Positions 22,101-36,100 are shown, counted from the first letter of the stretch. The stretch: DNA of 64,000 nt from Nissolia schottii (GCA_003254905.1 QANU01011901.1:234722-298721); one strand, 5' to 3'. Notes: a model not told the origin generated them from the sequence alone. Numbers and translations: made by a program.

Positions 22101-24776
22101 CAAATCCTCAAACTAAAATGGGATATTGATAACACAAGGCCAGCAACTAAAAATGAGCCTTTCTTTTTATGCAGTTGATTCTAATGAAAGCCGGTGGACA
22201 GATTATTTATAATGGAATGCTGGGCCACCATTCAAATAAACTGATTGAATATTTTCAGGTATGCTCAAACCAGCAGCAAATTACTTACCATTTTGTTCTG
22301 AGCAGATCCATGATCATCGTATTTTCTAATTTCTTTTTCTTGCAATAGTCTTAGAAATGGAGAGTATAAAAAGGAGAGAGTAAAAAAACTGGTCAAGACT
22401 TAAAACTACTTTTGGAGGAGCCTGTACCTTTGTCTCTCAATGCTTTATTTAAGTTGTTGAAATTATATCTAACTGTCTAATTAATTTCACTTTCCTTCAG
22501 AGCATACCTGGAGTGCCAAAAATCAAAGACAATTATAATCCTGCAACCTGGATGTTGGAAGCTACCTCTGCATCTGTAGAAAAAGAACTTCAAATAGATT
22601 TTGCAAATATCTACAAAGAGTCACACCTTTACAGGTAAGAGCTTCCAGTTTTACTGTCATTTATTCTCAAAAGAGTATATCAACTTTTGTTTTGAATGAT
22701 TTATGTTCCCTACCTAACTGGTCTCAATTGTAATGGTAGTGATCATAACATTTGAAAGAGCACTGATCCTAAGTTCTGAATTGCTGTTTCTATTACTAGG
22801 GAAACCGTTGATTTGGTGACAGAGTTAAGTAAACCATTTCCAGGTTCAACAGACTTGCACTTTTCAACTCGCTTCCCACAAAATAGTGTGGGGCAGTTCA
22901 TGGCATGCCTGTGGAAGCAACACTTGTCCTATTGGAGAAGTCCTGAGTACAACTTAACGCGTTTCGTGTTCATGGTTGTTGCAGCAGTAATATTTGGGGC
23001 AGTGTTTTGGCAGAAAGGGAAGGAAATGTAAGCTTGTTTTCAAATACTTTAATATAATTTACATAGAAATCAAACTCATTAATTCAATGTGGAAAATAAA
23101 TAATTAAATATGCATGTTCATCCACAATCTTATATCAAAAACATGTTTGGCATAATCAGGATAGAACATTCTTAATTATAATTGCCATGAGTCTTGGTTT
23201 TTATGATGCTGATAACATTTCTTAGTGTTGGCATTATTCTAGTGTAGTGTTAAACTCGAGTTGTATAGATGAAAGTACTCACATATATACTTTTTTGTAT
23301 GGTTATAGAAACAATCAGCAGGATTTGTTCAACGTACTTGGATCAATGTACATTGCTGTCATATTCTTGGGCATAAATTATTGTTCAACAATTCTACCAT
23401 ATGTGGCAACTGAGCGCAGCGTCTTGTACCGAGAAAAATTTGCCGGAATGTATTCTTCCATGGCTTATTCATTTGCACAGGTTGGAAGTTACCTCAATCA
23501 AAATTCAGTGGCATTTGTCTAATTAGGAAAAAAAAATAATGTTATGAATGTGAACTCAGTTGTGTTCTTTATTTGTTGTTGTAGGTGGCAATTGAGATAC
23601 CATACATCTTAGTGCAAGCAATTTTATATGTGGCTATCACATATCCAATGATAGGTTTCCACTGGTCATTTCAGAAAGTCTTTTGGTACTTCTACACAAC
23701 ATTTTGTACATTCTTATACTTTGTATATCTTGGAATGCTGATAATGTCATTGAGCATAAATCTGGATGTAGCTTCTGTATTGTCAACTGCAGTTTACACC
23801 ATATTCAATCTCTTCTCTGGATTCCTCATGCCTGGACCTGTAAGTCTTCTGAATATCCCAAATTTCTTTTCTTGATAGTTAGTCTTTATAGCACTTAGGG
23901 CCTAACTTTGTAGCTTAATAGTATTTGGATCTAGAGTTGACATGTAGAGAAAAGCATAAATTGATGCAAAGAACAACAATTTGATGTAATTGGATTGTTT
24001 ATACTGCATTGATTTCCCACAACATTCATCCATATTGGAAAAGTAATGCAACATAATTTCATAATACATGAATTTTATATAGCCCATGAACAAAAAAGTT
24101 GCTTTTGTTTTGACTAATACATTCCCTGTCTAATGTCTACTTTTTAACAAAAAGAATCTAGTTTTCCCCAAAAATATTACAAGATTAAAGAGTTCTACAC
24201 TATCATATAATCATGTGTTGCACATCAAGTAGTTTCTTTTCAACTAACATGATAATAAATGATTGAATAATATCATAAAATTATTTTACACAAACAGTGC
24301 ATAGAAGAAAATAAACTCGAATCTTTTTGCCTAAAGAACCACCGATAATTAACCATCCAACAGAACCATAGCTTTTTTTCTTTTGGTAATTGTCAAAGGC
24401 GATTTTATTACTCAAAAATCGAAATGGGCAAGGATAGCTGCATACTAAATAATACAGTAGCTTAGTTTATGTACTCAATGATAATAACTAAATGTTTTTT
24501 GATATACAGAAAATTCCAAAATATTGGGTTTGGTGCTACTGGATTACCCCAACAGCTTGGTCCCTGAATGGGCTCCTAACATCACAATATGGAGACATGG
24601 ACAAAGAGATACTCATATTTGGAGACAAAAAACCAGTTAGAACCTTCCTAAAAGATTACTATGGTTTCAGGCATGACAGATTAAGCCTAGCGGCTGTGGT
24701 CCTTATTGCTTTCCCAATTGTTTATGCTTCTCTCTTTGCCTATTGCATTGGCAAAATGAATTTCCAAAGGAGATAA
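16157..24776 (+). CDS. Full-size ABCG (PDR-type) transporter, ABCG33/ABCG37-like
   Basis: ATP-driven exporter of the plasma membrane; relatives move auxin precursors, phenolics and other secondary metabolites. Twenty-four exons: 16157-16554, 16957-17080, 17253-17338, 17581-17665, 17926-18085, 18181-18257, 18338-18391, 18501-18591, 18827-19128, 19296-19577, 19693-20006, 20129-20289, 20371-20474, 20575-20731, 20825-20965, 21066-21139, 21239-21571, 21666-21956, 22175-22258, 22501-22634, 22800-23027, 23309-23480, 23585-23839, 24510-24776. They sum to an open frame of 1457 residues, the family's normal size, in NBD1-TMD1-NBD2-TMD2 order. NBD1 has GPPGCGKTT (209-217), ISGGQKKR (about 347) and [13 protein letters not shown]2 has GVSGAGKTT (902-910), LSTEQRKR (1009-1016) and [11 protein letters not shown]. 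The C-terminus KMNFQRR is typical. The N-terminus carries a five-fold LTP repeat. Intron 11 has a GC donor. All motifs are intact, so it is probably functional; its substrate cannot be told. Confidence 0.95.
16163..16236 (+). repeat. Coding 15-bp tandem repeat (SLTPR units)
   Basis: Five imperfect copies of a 15-bp unit (aagatccttaacccc type) encode [20 protein letters not shown] and LTPRG at residues 3-27 of the ABCG protein. The convergent paralogue instead begins with the ordinary family N-terminus ([18 protein letters not shown]). Confidence 0.9.
20007..20128 (+). other. GC-AG intron (intron 11 of the first ABCG gene)
   Basis: The protein requires ...SPEISR then FFRQ. Codon AGG is split as ag|g, which places the donor at gcaagc (tcaag|gcaagc) and the acceptor at attattag|g. 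AG|GCAAG is the usual context of non-canonical GC donors. The same junction in the minus-strand paralogue has a GT donor (gcag|gttagt at 32495), with exon 11 of identical length, 314 bp. Confidence 0.9.
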
Positions 24777-26084
24777 AAGAGGCACACTCAGACACTGCTT
24801 GCTTCTTATATATATACATATATATGTATGCAGAACTCTGGCTAGTGGCTGCTACATTTTTCTTGTATAGAAGTATAGGAAATACATGGTTACATCAATG
24901 GGCAAGACCTTTCTTATAAGATGTTTATATTTTTTATTTTCAATTTATTTTGTAAGTCCTTTTGTTTTTAAGAACCTATGCTTGTTATATAGTGATGAAG
25001 AGGATTCAAGTTGTACAAGTTAAAAATAACACTTATTTCCTAAGAAAGGGCATGTTTACAAAAGAAATGAGGAACTGATTTTTGTCCATGGTGCATCCCA
25101 CCAAGAATAGAACCATATGCTATTTTATGCATTTATATGATTACTTCCTCACGGTGAAGATATGGTTGGTTATGTTCCTTACACTGATGCTGTGTTACAT
25201 GATCTTGTTGAGGTGTAAAGGGAGAATCCCCTGTTCTATCACAGCGAAAACTTGAATCGCTTATGGTTTGTAAAGATTGACTGTCACCAAGCAAGTAAAT
25301 TGATCTCAAAGGTTTATGATTGTGTGAGACTATTGGTAACTGCTATTGAAATCAATTACCGGTATTTTAATATGTATAAAATCCTTTTCATCTTTCTTAC
25401 CTGTACCCAAAAGCAGCAAGCTTTGACACGTATATGTAAAAATCATCAATGCCCTTATGTATGAAAATGCTACTGCTTTCTGGAACTCATACAGTTAAAC
25501 CATAACTGAGCACCGTAAGGTCCATAACCCATTGAATATGTGTGGGATCACTTAGTTCTTTGAAGACTCCGAAGGAAGGTTGTTACTGCAATCAGATTCC
25601 TCTAGGGCCAAGTTCTCTTTGAGAGTTGGACGTGTACAGATACAAGAATGAACTATGAAGAGTGTTCTTTCTACCAGCTAATAATCTCACCATTAATTCA
25701 ATGTTTAAGGAATCAATCTATCAAGTACCATGGAGTTTAGATTAAAACCTTTAAAAGGGTCATGTAATGTGTGCGTATCTGTGGCTCTTATGTCCCTCAT
25801 TCTTCAATTTCGCAAGCTGTTCAACGGTTTAATGAACCATCAGGTAGCAAAGTATTGTACGAGGAAGGGACTTGCTATTTGTTTTTTCTCTTCCAGCCAC
25901 GGCAAGAACATTCCAGTCTCAATATGTTGTCCCTTCTCATTCACTCATTACTCAGGATTGCTAATGTTATGCAGCTACAAGCAACAAGCTTGGTCGGGTA
26001 ATGAACACTGCTTTGGGAGCTATACCGTGTGGATAATGGATATAGTTCTCTGAAGTTCGTTGTGAAACTACTACTCACCCCAAA
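24777..26084. other. 3' UTR of the first ABCG gene and intergenic spacer
   Basis: After the stop codon come a tata repeat (about 24811-24827) and a T-rich stretch suited to polyadenylation (24880-24970). The rest, to the U2 promoter, holds only short open frames without family resemblance. Confidence 0.5.
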
Positions 26085-26095
26085 GTCCCACACCG
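26085..26095 (+). promoter_or_regulatory. Upstream sequence element (USE) of the U2 snRNA gene
   Basis: gtcccacaccg matches the plant snRNA USE consensus RTCCCACATCG at all but one position. It lies 33 bp from the TATA box. That spacing is the one known for RNA polymerase II snRNA genes of plants; the polymerase III type is about 10 bp shorter. Confidence 0.88.
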
Positions 26096-26128
26096 ATGAG
26101 AACAAAGAGAAGCACCCAAGCCTTTGAG

Positions 26129-26135
26129 TATAAAA
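26129..26135 (+). promoter_or_regulatory. TATA box of the U2 snRNA gene
   Basis: tataaaa, about 30 bp before the U2 5' end and 33 bp after the USE, as in known plant U2 genes. Confidence 0.88.
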
Positions 26136-26161
26136 CCAGCACTACTGTCACCACAAAACTC

Positions 26162-26357
26162 ATACCTTTCTCGGCCTTTTGGCTAAGATCAAGTGTAGTA
26201 TCTGTTCTTATCAGTTTAATATCTGATATGTGGGCCATTGGCTCACACGATATTAAATTAATTTTTTGAGGGGGAGTGGGCCGCTACAATAGCTTGCTAT
26301 TGGGTCTGCTCATGCGTCGCCCATGCCTTACACTATTGCAAGGGCCTGGCGCACCCC
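26162..26357 (+). ncRNA. U2: U2 spliceosomal snRNA
   Basis: The RNA component of the U2 snRNP, which pairs with the intron branch site in the nucleus. The 5' end atacctttctcggccttttg is the plant U2 start. It is followed by the intact branch-point recognition sequence (gtgtagtatctg), the stem-loop II region, an Sm-type site (aattttttgag) and the 3' stem-loops ending gcgcacccc. The length of 196 nt is that of plant U2. The USE and TATA box have correct spacing upstream. Downstream, ccagtcttaa resembles the plant snRNA 3' box. The intact RNA and promoter suggest an active gene, although plant genomes also contain U2 pseudogenes. Confidence 0.96.
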
Positions 26358-27101
26358 AACCAAACCAGTCTTAAACTTAATGTTAGTGGTCACTTAGTAG
26401 GTGTTATTGTGGGCCTGAGTGGGATTTTGATTAGGTTGTTAGATGTGCTTTGTCTTAAGAGGTTTGTTGACTTATGGGAAATCATCGACAAAAGGAAAAA
26501 ACCTAGACGAAAATTTCAAATATGAAGGGAGTACAGAGCATAATAAGTACAATAAAATGGGTACATTTAAAACAATGTCTGTGCATTTAAAGTAGTTGTA
26601 CAGCACCACTCATATCAAAAGTTTAATTAATTCAGGTATGGCCTGAATATTTTCTCAGGCCACATTAGCAACCCATCTTGACAACTCTAGTAGCCCATAA
26701 TTTCAGAAGGGCTTTTGATGCGAATGAAAGTGGACCAAAGCATGGCTTTGACGCTGACATGCCTACTAGGAATGTAGGAGAGATTTTCTTCTTTGGTTAA
26801 TACAACATAGTCAGAATCACTTGTTAAAATTGTGATAAGAATTTGTTAAGATTCAATAAAGAGGAAAACCACCTCTCCCTCCGAAAGAGAGGAATATTGT
26901 CACATTATTCTAGCAATATTAAAGTCCTAGCCCCTTTCTTTTTGGTGCAAAGTTCTAGTTATTTAGTATTTTATTTTATTCTTTTTATTGTTGGGCCACC
27001 AAATAGTGACACAAGAAATTGATTATCTTGATCAAATGGGTTCATTCACATAGTCACATTGACATATATGTATGCGTACTCTATATCTTCACAACATTTT
27101 A
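26358..27101. other. Intergenic between U2 and the second ABCG gene
   Basis: No gene is seen. The right part, from about 26950, is T/A-rich and probably contains the 3' UTR and polyadenylation region of the leftward ABCG gene. Confidence 0.5.
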
Positions 27102-30100
27102 CTACCTCCTCAGGAAGTTGAGGTTTCCAATGCAGTAAGCAAATAGAAGAGCAAACACAATAGGGAAGACAATGAGAAGCAGAGCAGTTACACCTAGAAG
27201 ATCATGGTGAAACCCATAGTAGTCTTGTAAAAATTCAGCTACTGTTGTGGTTTCTGTAAATGCTGACATCCTTTCATTTATATCTCCATATTGTGAAGTA
27301 AGCATCCCATTCAGTGCCCATGACATAGGGCACAAATAATACATCCATATCCACCACTTTGGAATTTGCTGCAATGAGGAAGCAATCATCACTAATTCAT
27401 TAGTCATTACCATTATTAATTACATTATACATTCAAGCAATATATTGTAAAGAAGTAGGGAACTTAATGTTTGATCATTTAAGGGTCCATTTGCATTTTT
27501 TTTTTAAAGTTTGGAATAAAGTGCACATGATCTATACTTCAAGGGTAAAGTGTGTTTTTTCTCCCTAATTTGTGATAAAAATGTCTATTATTAGATTTTA
27601 AAAAATATAATATAATTTTCAATTATGTTTCGAATAGTAGGTATATTATCACATATAAGACCATAAACCAATTTTACATTAATACCACTAACAAAGCTTT
27701 CTTTTGACAAAAAAATTGTGCATATAAACCTTGCTGATGAAGGGAATTATTTGCCAAATAAAGAACAAAAATGACATTGTATGAAACTTACAAGTCGTGG
27801 CACAAAGTAGCCAGAGAACAAGTTCAGCATGGTGTAGGAAGATGAAGCCACAATGGAAGCAACTTGAACATTTGGTGTCAATGAAACAAGGAGCATCCCT
27901 AGGTAATTGAAGTAGAGAATGCAGCAGAACATGCTGTAGAATGACCAAAATATTTTATATGCAGACCAATGGTACCCTATCATAGGATATGTGATAATAA
28001 CATATAGAGCAGCTTGAGTGAATAAATATGGGACCTCAATCATCACCTACAACATCAATGAATCCAAGTTACCTTAAAATTACAAGAAAACGCAAACAAT
28101 ATAATCTTCAAGTATATTAACGTAGTATTTAGTGAATTCTTACTCAAAATTATATTATGTAGTTATCATTAACAAGGATAAAAAATGGTTACTGCATCTT
28201 ATTCGAATTAAAAACAAATTGGAAAATAAATAGTAAACCTGTGCAAAAGAATAGGCCCAATGAGAGTACATTCCAGCAAATCTTTCGCGGTGCAGAACAG
28301 TGCGCTCTGTTGCCACAACAGGTAAGACTGTTGAGCAGTTATTTATACCAAAGAAGAGTGCAGCTGTGAACATTGATCCAAATACATTGAAGACATCCTG
28401 CTGGTTCTCTCTGAAATAAGAAAAAACATTTTAATTTCAGTTCTTTTTGCACAAGACTTTCTAATCTCACTTTACTTCTAATAGAAGTAACCAAACAATA
28501 TCTCAAGTGTCCAAAGAAAGTGTCTAAGGAATGTAAATAGTAGCAATCTATTTCTTAAAAGTTTAATTTTTATGTTCTATGACTCTGAGTGTAATACATA
28601 CATTTTTACACTGTTAACCAATACAAACCAAGGGAGTTGAAGGGCTGTGTTGGAACTTACATAAGCTTGATTTCTATTAGTTGACATGGCAACATTTCTA
28701 CTGGTTGTCAGTATAAAAATGTTTTACACAATCGGGTACAGAAAAATTAAACCTTTATTTAAAAATGAGGAAACGTTAGTAAGATGCAGGCCTAGTTTTA
28801 CAACCTGAAGCTCATTGGACATACTAAGGAAAATGATTTTCAATGTTCCATTTTTCTATATGGGAGACATGAGTAGAATATTGCTCACTAACATTTTCTT
28901 TCCTTTCTTCCAGAAGAGTATCCCAAACAGAAGAGATCCGGCAACCACAAAAATTATGCGCGTCAAGCTGTACGAAGGACTTCTCCAATAGGACAAATGC
29001 TGTTTCCACAAGCATGCTTTAAACTGCTCCCAACCATTTTGTGGAAAATGAGAGGGAAAGTATAAGTCCTTTGTGTCAAGAGGTGGTGAACTTAATTCCT
29101 CAACTAACTTTTTGTTCTGCCTGCACTCATAAAAGTGGATATATCACAAATCCAGACCATATGCATATTTTGAAGTGTTTTTCAAGTTCTTGGTGTCATT
29201 TGTCTGCATCTATAGAATATTGCACATGCATTCTGAGATATAATAGTACATTCTAGCACAATACATGTACTCTTTGGCCTGCATTATTTGCACTGATGAA
29301 ATAAAAAGACTTTTGTTTGGGTCGGGCTTAAGAGATAGATTATATAGGACCAAAGACAGAAGTGATTAAGTACTCACCAAGATTGTAAGTTTTCCAATTT
29401 TTACAGAAATCATCAAATTATTTGCAATAGAAAGTATAAAACAAAATTCATCTGCGATTACTTACTCATATAAGGTTGACTCCCTGTAAATTTGCGCAAA
29501 ATCTACTCCAAGTTCAGTTTCAGCAGAACCAGAAGTAACTTCTAGCATCCAGGTTGATGGATTATAGTTGTCTTTGATCTTTGGTACTCCTGGTATACTC
29601 TGTATAACCACAAGTTTCAAGAATGTAAAACAAGATTTCGAACTCAATCACTTGTTTCTTGAAGAGTAAGACAACAACTACATTTTAGATGAAAAAGTAG
29701 TTATAATTGACGGGAAAATGACCTCAAAGTATTCAATGACCCTACTTGAGTGCTGTCCTAGTGGGCCAGAGTAGATTAGGCATCCACCGGTTTTCATGAG
29801 AATCAGCTGAAGGGAATGCAAGACAAGAACCATAATTAGTATAATCATGCACGATACACTCCTTTAAAGAGATCAAAGCAATATAGTGCGGCACTTTGCA
29901 TGCGAAATTGCTTATGGATAGAGAAGTTTCTCTTCAGGTCTAACATGTTTGCTGCCTTTAAAGTACAACAGATTACACTCGAAGTACCGATGGTGCGGTT
30001 TTTAGATGTTGCAGCACAGTAAAATGATTATGTAAAAAAACTTTCAAATCTACGAAAGGGACAATAGTTTACCTCATCAAATGCCTCAAAAATATCAATA

Positions 30101-33100
30101 CTTGGCTGGTGAATGGTGCAAGTGACAGTCCTTCCTGTTCCAACAACATTCTTCACTGCTCTCATAACAACTGCAGCAGCCCTTGCATCTAAACCAGAAG
30201 TTGGTTCATCCATAAATATGATTGAAGGATTAGCAACGAGCTCAATTGCTATTGTCAGCCGTTTTCTTTGCTCGGTTGACAAACCACTAATGTTCGGCAA
30301 GCCAACTAAGGCATCTTTGATCCCATCGAGCTCAATAGTATGAAGGACTTCATTTACAAATTCCTGAGGAATGATGGAAGCTATAAGAGGAATTGAAACT
30401 GGACAAACAAGCTCAGTATTACAGAAATGATTATGCTGCATTAGGAAGAAACTCATACAGCTTTAGTTTTTGCATCAATCTGAGGAGGAAGGCGAAGCCA
30501 AGCAGAAAACATTACAGATTCTTCTACTGTTATATTTGGAGAATGGATGTCGTTTTGTTCGCAATAACCTGACACCCTAGCAAATGTTTCCTGAACAATT
30601 GGATACCCACCAATTCTAATATCTCCTTCTATAGTACCACCTGTTTTTCTTCCACAAAGAACATCCATTAAAGTTGTTTTCCCCGCTCCACTGACTCCCA
30701 TCAATGCTGTTAATATGCCTGGTCTGAATGAACCTGTAATGTCAGAAAGGAGTTGAAGCTTTTTCTGAGCAAAACCCCTATTTCTCATTTCCTGCATTCA
30801 ACATGATAATATAGTTACACAAATGGGTCCGTGGACATGATAACTTCTTTTCATGTTTAACAACTAATGAGAATTCAAAACCATGAAGGGTACCAAAGGG
30901 GTGTCAACATAGTACTGCACATCACGAAATGCTACTGTCAGTGGCTGGAAAGGTAGAACCAATCCTCCTGGAAAAATAAGGAAAAAATTATGGAGAAAAA
31001 CTATTAATTAAAAAGGCATACATGTATAATATTTTTTGTTCATGGTTTACATTTAAAATTAGAGTGATTTACAAGAAAAATAGAACTAAAATAGATTTAA
31101 AAAGAAAAATGCACATGAGCAAGACAAGTGCTCACCTTTTCTGGCTTCGGCAGTACTTTCAACCAGACTGTTGTCTCCACCAAAGCTACCATCACTTTCT
31201 TGCTTTTCTTGCAACTCTGAATGCTTCTCATTAGATATAAGAATGCGAGACCGTGTAGGAGCTTGATGGTACAATGCCAAAGTGAAGGTTAACATACATG
31301 TCTAAAAGCATTGTTACTTGCTAGTTAACATGGAACATGCCCAAGTAAGCCATGAGAGATTAACTTACCATTCAAGAAAGTCAACACCAAGGTATAACCT
31401 GTATTAAATAGCACCGTGAACCCAAGTAAGGCACCGATTGATATCCAATAAAAGTAACCATCAAAGTTTAGACCACGGCTGTCGAGTATTTGCTGACCCA
31501 ATGTTGTGTTCATCGATATCTTCAATAAGAAAAAAAGAAACCAGAATGATAGATGATTCACATTTTCTAGAAGGTTGATGTTGAGTTTTCAGTTTTACTA
31601 TGAGTTTGCATTCTGCACCAAGTTGCCAATACTATGTAAGATACAATTTTATGATGAAAAGCCTGAAAGAAGCTAGATGATGAGAACAACAAATATGGTG
31701 GTTGATGATTTGTTGGAGCCTCTTCACAAGTTTATGAGTAGTTTTAAAGCCATGTGGTGAAACGTTCTAATTTGTGGCTTTGAATTATTTTAGGACCAAA
31801 CGAAGTAAAGCAAACTGATCACCTTCTAAATAAAAAAAGAAAAAGATGAGCCACCACTTTTTAGTTTACATGCATTGTGTCTTCTTTGAAGAACAAAACT
31901 TAAGAGTAATACATGATTACCTTTTCCCACCTAGGTGCAAGAAATTCATTCACGGTTATGGCTACCTCTCCATAAGACAAAGGAGAAACCCAAAATCCCC
32001 ACCGCAACCAAGATGGCAAATGCGCTGCAATGAAAAAGTAGCTGAGCATAATCATCTGAATAAAAAATTAACCGCTCAAATACAACAGTACTAAATTCTC
32101 ACGCTTTGGGATGACAAAGCCACCAAATAGTAAAACAAACAGTATGGTCAGAGTGCCAGCCGCCATAGCAGCCACCACAGTTTGGCAAATTGAGGCAATG
32201 AATCGAAACATCGATATTGATGTCAGGTGTATGGTAAATAGGAGAAGGAACTGGCAGAAGAACCTGAAGAAAATTGAAGGTGGAAACATTGTTAATTCTG
32301 GTGCCAGAAATTCCAAAACAGTTTTCGTAGCAAAGTAACAGCGCAAATCAACTAGATCCTACAAAGAAAGAAACAACAGGCATCTTGAAATGAAGAACCA
32401 TCTTCTGTTCTATCCTATGTAACTCTAGTCAACCCATCTCACAAGATACTAGTGCAAATCTTGGGAACAAAATTAGCTTTCCATTGAGGACTAACCTGCC
32501 AACCTCAGGGCTGTAACCAATGACATAATAAGTAAGTGTTGTCCAAATGAAGGATTCCAACAATGAAAGTGGAATCTTTAGAACAGCAGACGGGATTGCA
32601 TAAGCCCAGGCAGGGAAAAAGTACAACTCCTTTTGTTTGTAGAACACGGAAAGTCTTGATACTGTCATAGACAGTTCTGGAATCCCATCAACGACAAGTA
32701 TGATGAGCGAATAGAACAGTGACCCCATAAAATAATTCCCGTGGAGCTCATCAACAGTCATTCGTGTCCGAATGAAAACAGTCATCCCTATAGATGCAAC
32801 AATGACAAGCTGCATGGATAAAGAATACAAAGATAATTAGAAAAATGAGAAGTTGGGTACAGACTATAGAGTTGTTATAAAAAAATAATTAAAAGAAAAC
32901 AGAAAAATAAAATAAAATACCTGCGCTGACTTGAATACATAGACAAAAGAATTTCTTTTCATTAGAAGAAATTCCCTCGCCATGCAAGCCTTAAACAATT
33001 CCCATTTTGTTAATGAGTATTTTCTGAAGGTGAGAGCATTCTTGTGGTTCTGAGACTTGTCAAACGGCTTCAAGATCTCCTCCTCCAGCTTTTTACCAAA

Positions 33101-36100
33101 AGGACTATCCTTAAATTTCTCAATGAACTGGTCAACAGAAACATAGCTGTAAGGTTCTTCCGTGCTGCTCCAATACTGTGCTTGATCCTTTTTAGAGGTA
33201 ACCTGGATTCAACAAACGTTTCACAATAATCACACTCAACTATTATTCCATTAGAAATGAAGATTCAAGAGTGAACTTAACATACTTCCTGAAGAAAGTC
33301 AGCAGCCCCTTTCCTTTGTGGGCACTTGAACCCGCAGTCCTCAAAGAACCCAACTATACAATCACGTGGTCCATGGTACACAATTTTCCCTTCCGCCATT
33401 AAGACAACGTCATCAAAGAGATCAAAGGTCTCCGGTGCTGGCTGAAGGAGAGAAATTAATGCGGTCGCATCTGTGATATGCACCACATGCAGAAGACAGG
33501 AGATTATTTGGAAAGTAGTGGAGCTGTCTAAACCATTCGATATTTCATCCATAAATAGAGCTCTTGTCAGTCCAACTATCATCTCCCCTGTATCATGCAC
33601 CAGAGTCAGGAGCACCGCCACTTCACTTATCAAGTTATCAACTAGTGATCTAGAGGTCTACATTTTTCATAAGCTATTGCTATACAGTATACCAACTTTA
33701 CCTGTAGTTAATCTTTTCTTTTGGCCACCAGATATACCTCTTCTTATGGGATCTCCAACTAAAGTATCAGCACAGATATCAAGACCAAGGATCTGTGTGT
33801 CATTGTAATAGTCAGCACAACAATAACTCATCGTAATCTAGATAAGCCGCGGAGAAATGAGTAGCCCACCTTTAAAATGTAGTCTGTCTGAAGGGTGCTC
33901 TTCAGTCCTTTAACTGATGTTGCCTGTAACGAAAAATTTTCAGCTGGAGTAATACTCATTATGATTCAGGACAATAAGTTTGTATAAACGCTTTCAAAGG
34001 ACTGTAATGAATTACAAAGTCATAGTCCACTTGTTCTATTGAAATTTTAAACAAAAATAACTATTTCAAATTTTTGTTAATTTTTTTTTTCTTACAATTA
34101 TTAGTTACCAAGTGAAGAGACAGGATAAACAGTATTTATATTGTCCATGAAATTAAACTAAAAAATTTGCATTTCCCATCTGAATAACTTGTTTATGTTA
34201 AAGCATAGAGAAAACTGCACAAACTTGGAGGTGGACAAGAAAAATATGTTCAACGCAGTACCTTCATATATGCATCAATATCAGGGTCTGGCACTATTCC
34301 TGCCTCTTTCTCCCTTCTACTGACTTCCACCAGAAGTTCTTTCATACAAGGAACACAATTACATAAATGATCATTAAAGCCAGTTTAATTATAAAAAATT
34401 TTAAAAAAAAAATCCTTTTTCCTTTATGTAACTTTAGGTACTTACCAGCTCGGCTTCCTACACCCTGACAACGTGCTGAAAAATCAAGTGTTTCCCTCAC
34501 AGTCATCTCTGAAATATGCAGATCATATTGGCTTACATACGCTGAGGATTTCTGAGGAATGAACTCTTCTAGTGTGTGCCCGTTGTAAGAAATGTCCCCT
34601 TGTACCTATTAAAAGCACTTAAAAATCTGTGCATCAGAACAAGTCTGGAAAAGATCCATTTTAAGTTAGAAGAGTTATTGAATTCTGAAATGTCGAATAA
34701 TTAAATACAACTTTCGAGTTCATTCTGCTTCATTGTTAGTACCTAATATATTGGCATGGCAAGTTAGCATTGCTTCATCTTTAGTTCATTGCGCATAAGG
34801 AAACAGAAAATGACAGTTTGACAACAACAACAAAATTAAAACAAGTAAAATTAAGAGAAAATAAGTCTATATCCATGTGATATAATTGGAAACTACAGTT
34901 GCATCCTGAGCCTATTTGAGCAGGGTTTTTATAAATTACAAGAAAAAGCCCTTAGATTGAGAACCTTGAGAGAATGGCTAAGTTTTCCTGCCAGTGCCAA
35001 CAATAATGTTGTTTTGCCACTTGAAGGAGGGCCAAGCAATAAGGTCATCCTGCGACAGAATCAAGGTCCATTCCAACAGCTAAGTGNNNNNNNNNNNNNN
35101 NNNNNNNNNNNNNNNNNNNNNNNNNNNNNNNNNNNNNNNNNNNNNNNNNNNNNNNNNNNNNNNNNNNNNNNNNNNNNNNNNNNNNNNNNNNNNNNNNNNN
35201 NNNAAAAAAAAAAAAAATTGTCAATAACAAGCAAAATAATAAAATATAAAAAATGGTATATCCAGATATTGATGGTTTTAGAGATGTTACTTACAAAGGT
35301 CCACCCCTTTAGGGTGTTCCACAAAGTAGGTATGGGTTTGCCCTGAACTACCTGACACTCAGCTTCTACACAAAGATTTTGATACCTCACTTCCACTGTT
35401 GGCAACTTAATACCAACTCTACAAAGCAAAAGATGAAAATAAATATATAATATTAATCACATTCACATGTACTATGTGAGTATTTAGACTTAGTTTGGTA
35501 AGTTGTGACTTTTCCAAATCTGTTGAGCTCTCTCGACTTTCTAAAAGTTGCTCTTGAAAAGTAATAATAGTATTATTTAGGATACAAAGGTAAAAGTTGT
35601 TCTAACTAAGTAAAAGTTATAGTAGTAATGTTAGGTAAATATATTATAACGGTGTTCTTAAAATATCAAATGACTATAATGAACACAAATATTAAAGAGA
35701 GTAATTTCAACTTTTATTTTCATTAAATGAAAGCAAAAAAAAAAAAAGGATTTTTATTAAAATTTAAGGTTATATTAGTTTTTTATATTTTGGAAAATGT
35801 AAAACAGACAAAGCAAGTCGTGAGACTCTCAAGAACACCCTTAGCTTTTAAAAGCCAAGAGCATAACACCCTAACTTTTTTATTTGCAAAAGCATAAGAA
35901 GATTGACTTATTCTTTTCATAAGTAGCAACACCCTCTCAAAAAGCTTTACCAAACCAAGTCTTAGAGGTCTAGTAGACACCGGTCACACCACCATATGTG
36001 ATAACAAAATTCACCACTTTTGACCGTTACTAGATAAAAAGAAATGTTTTTTCTATCCATTTATAGTGAATAAAATTTTATCTTATCTTTCCCCATGACA

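Noticed and set aside
25252-26053. Open frames between the first ABCG gene and U2
   Set aside because: They are short, overlapping and without family resemblance; they look like chance frames.
35045-35346. Open frames crossing the run of N
   Set aside because: They are produced by translating unknown bases; only the real exon 2 and exon 4 flanks are informative.
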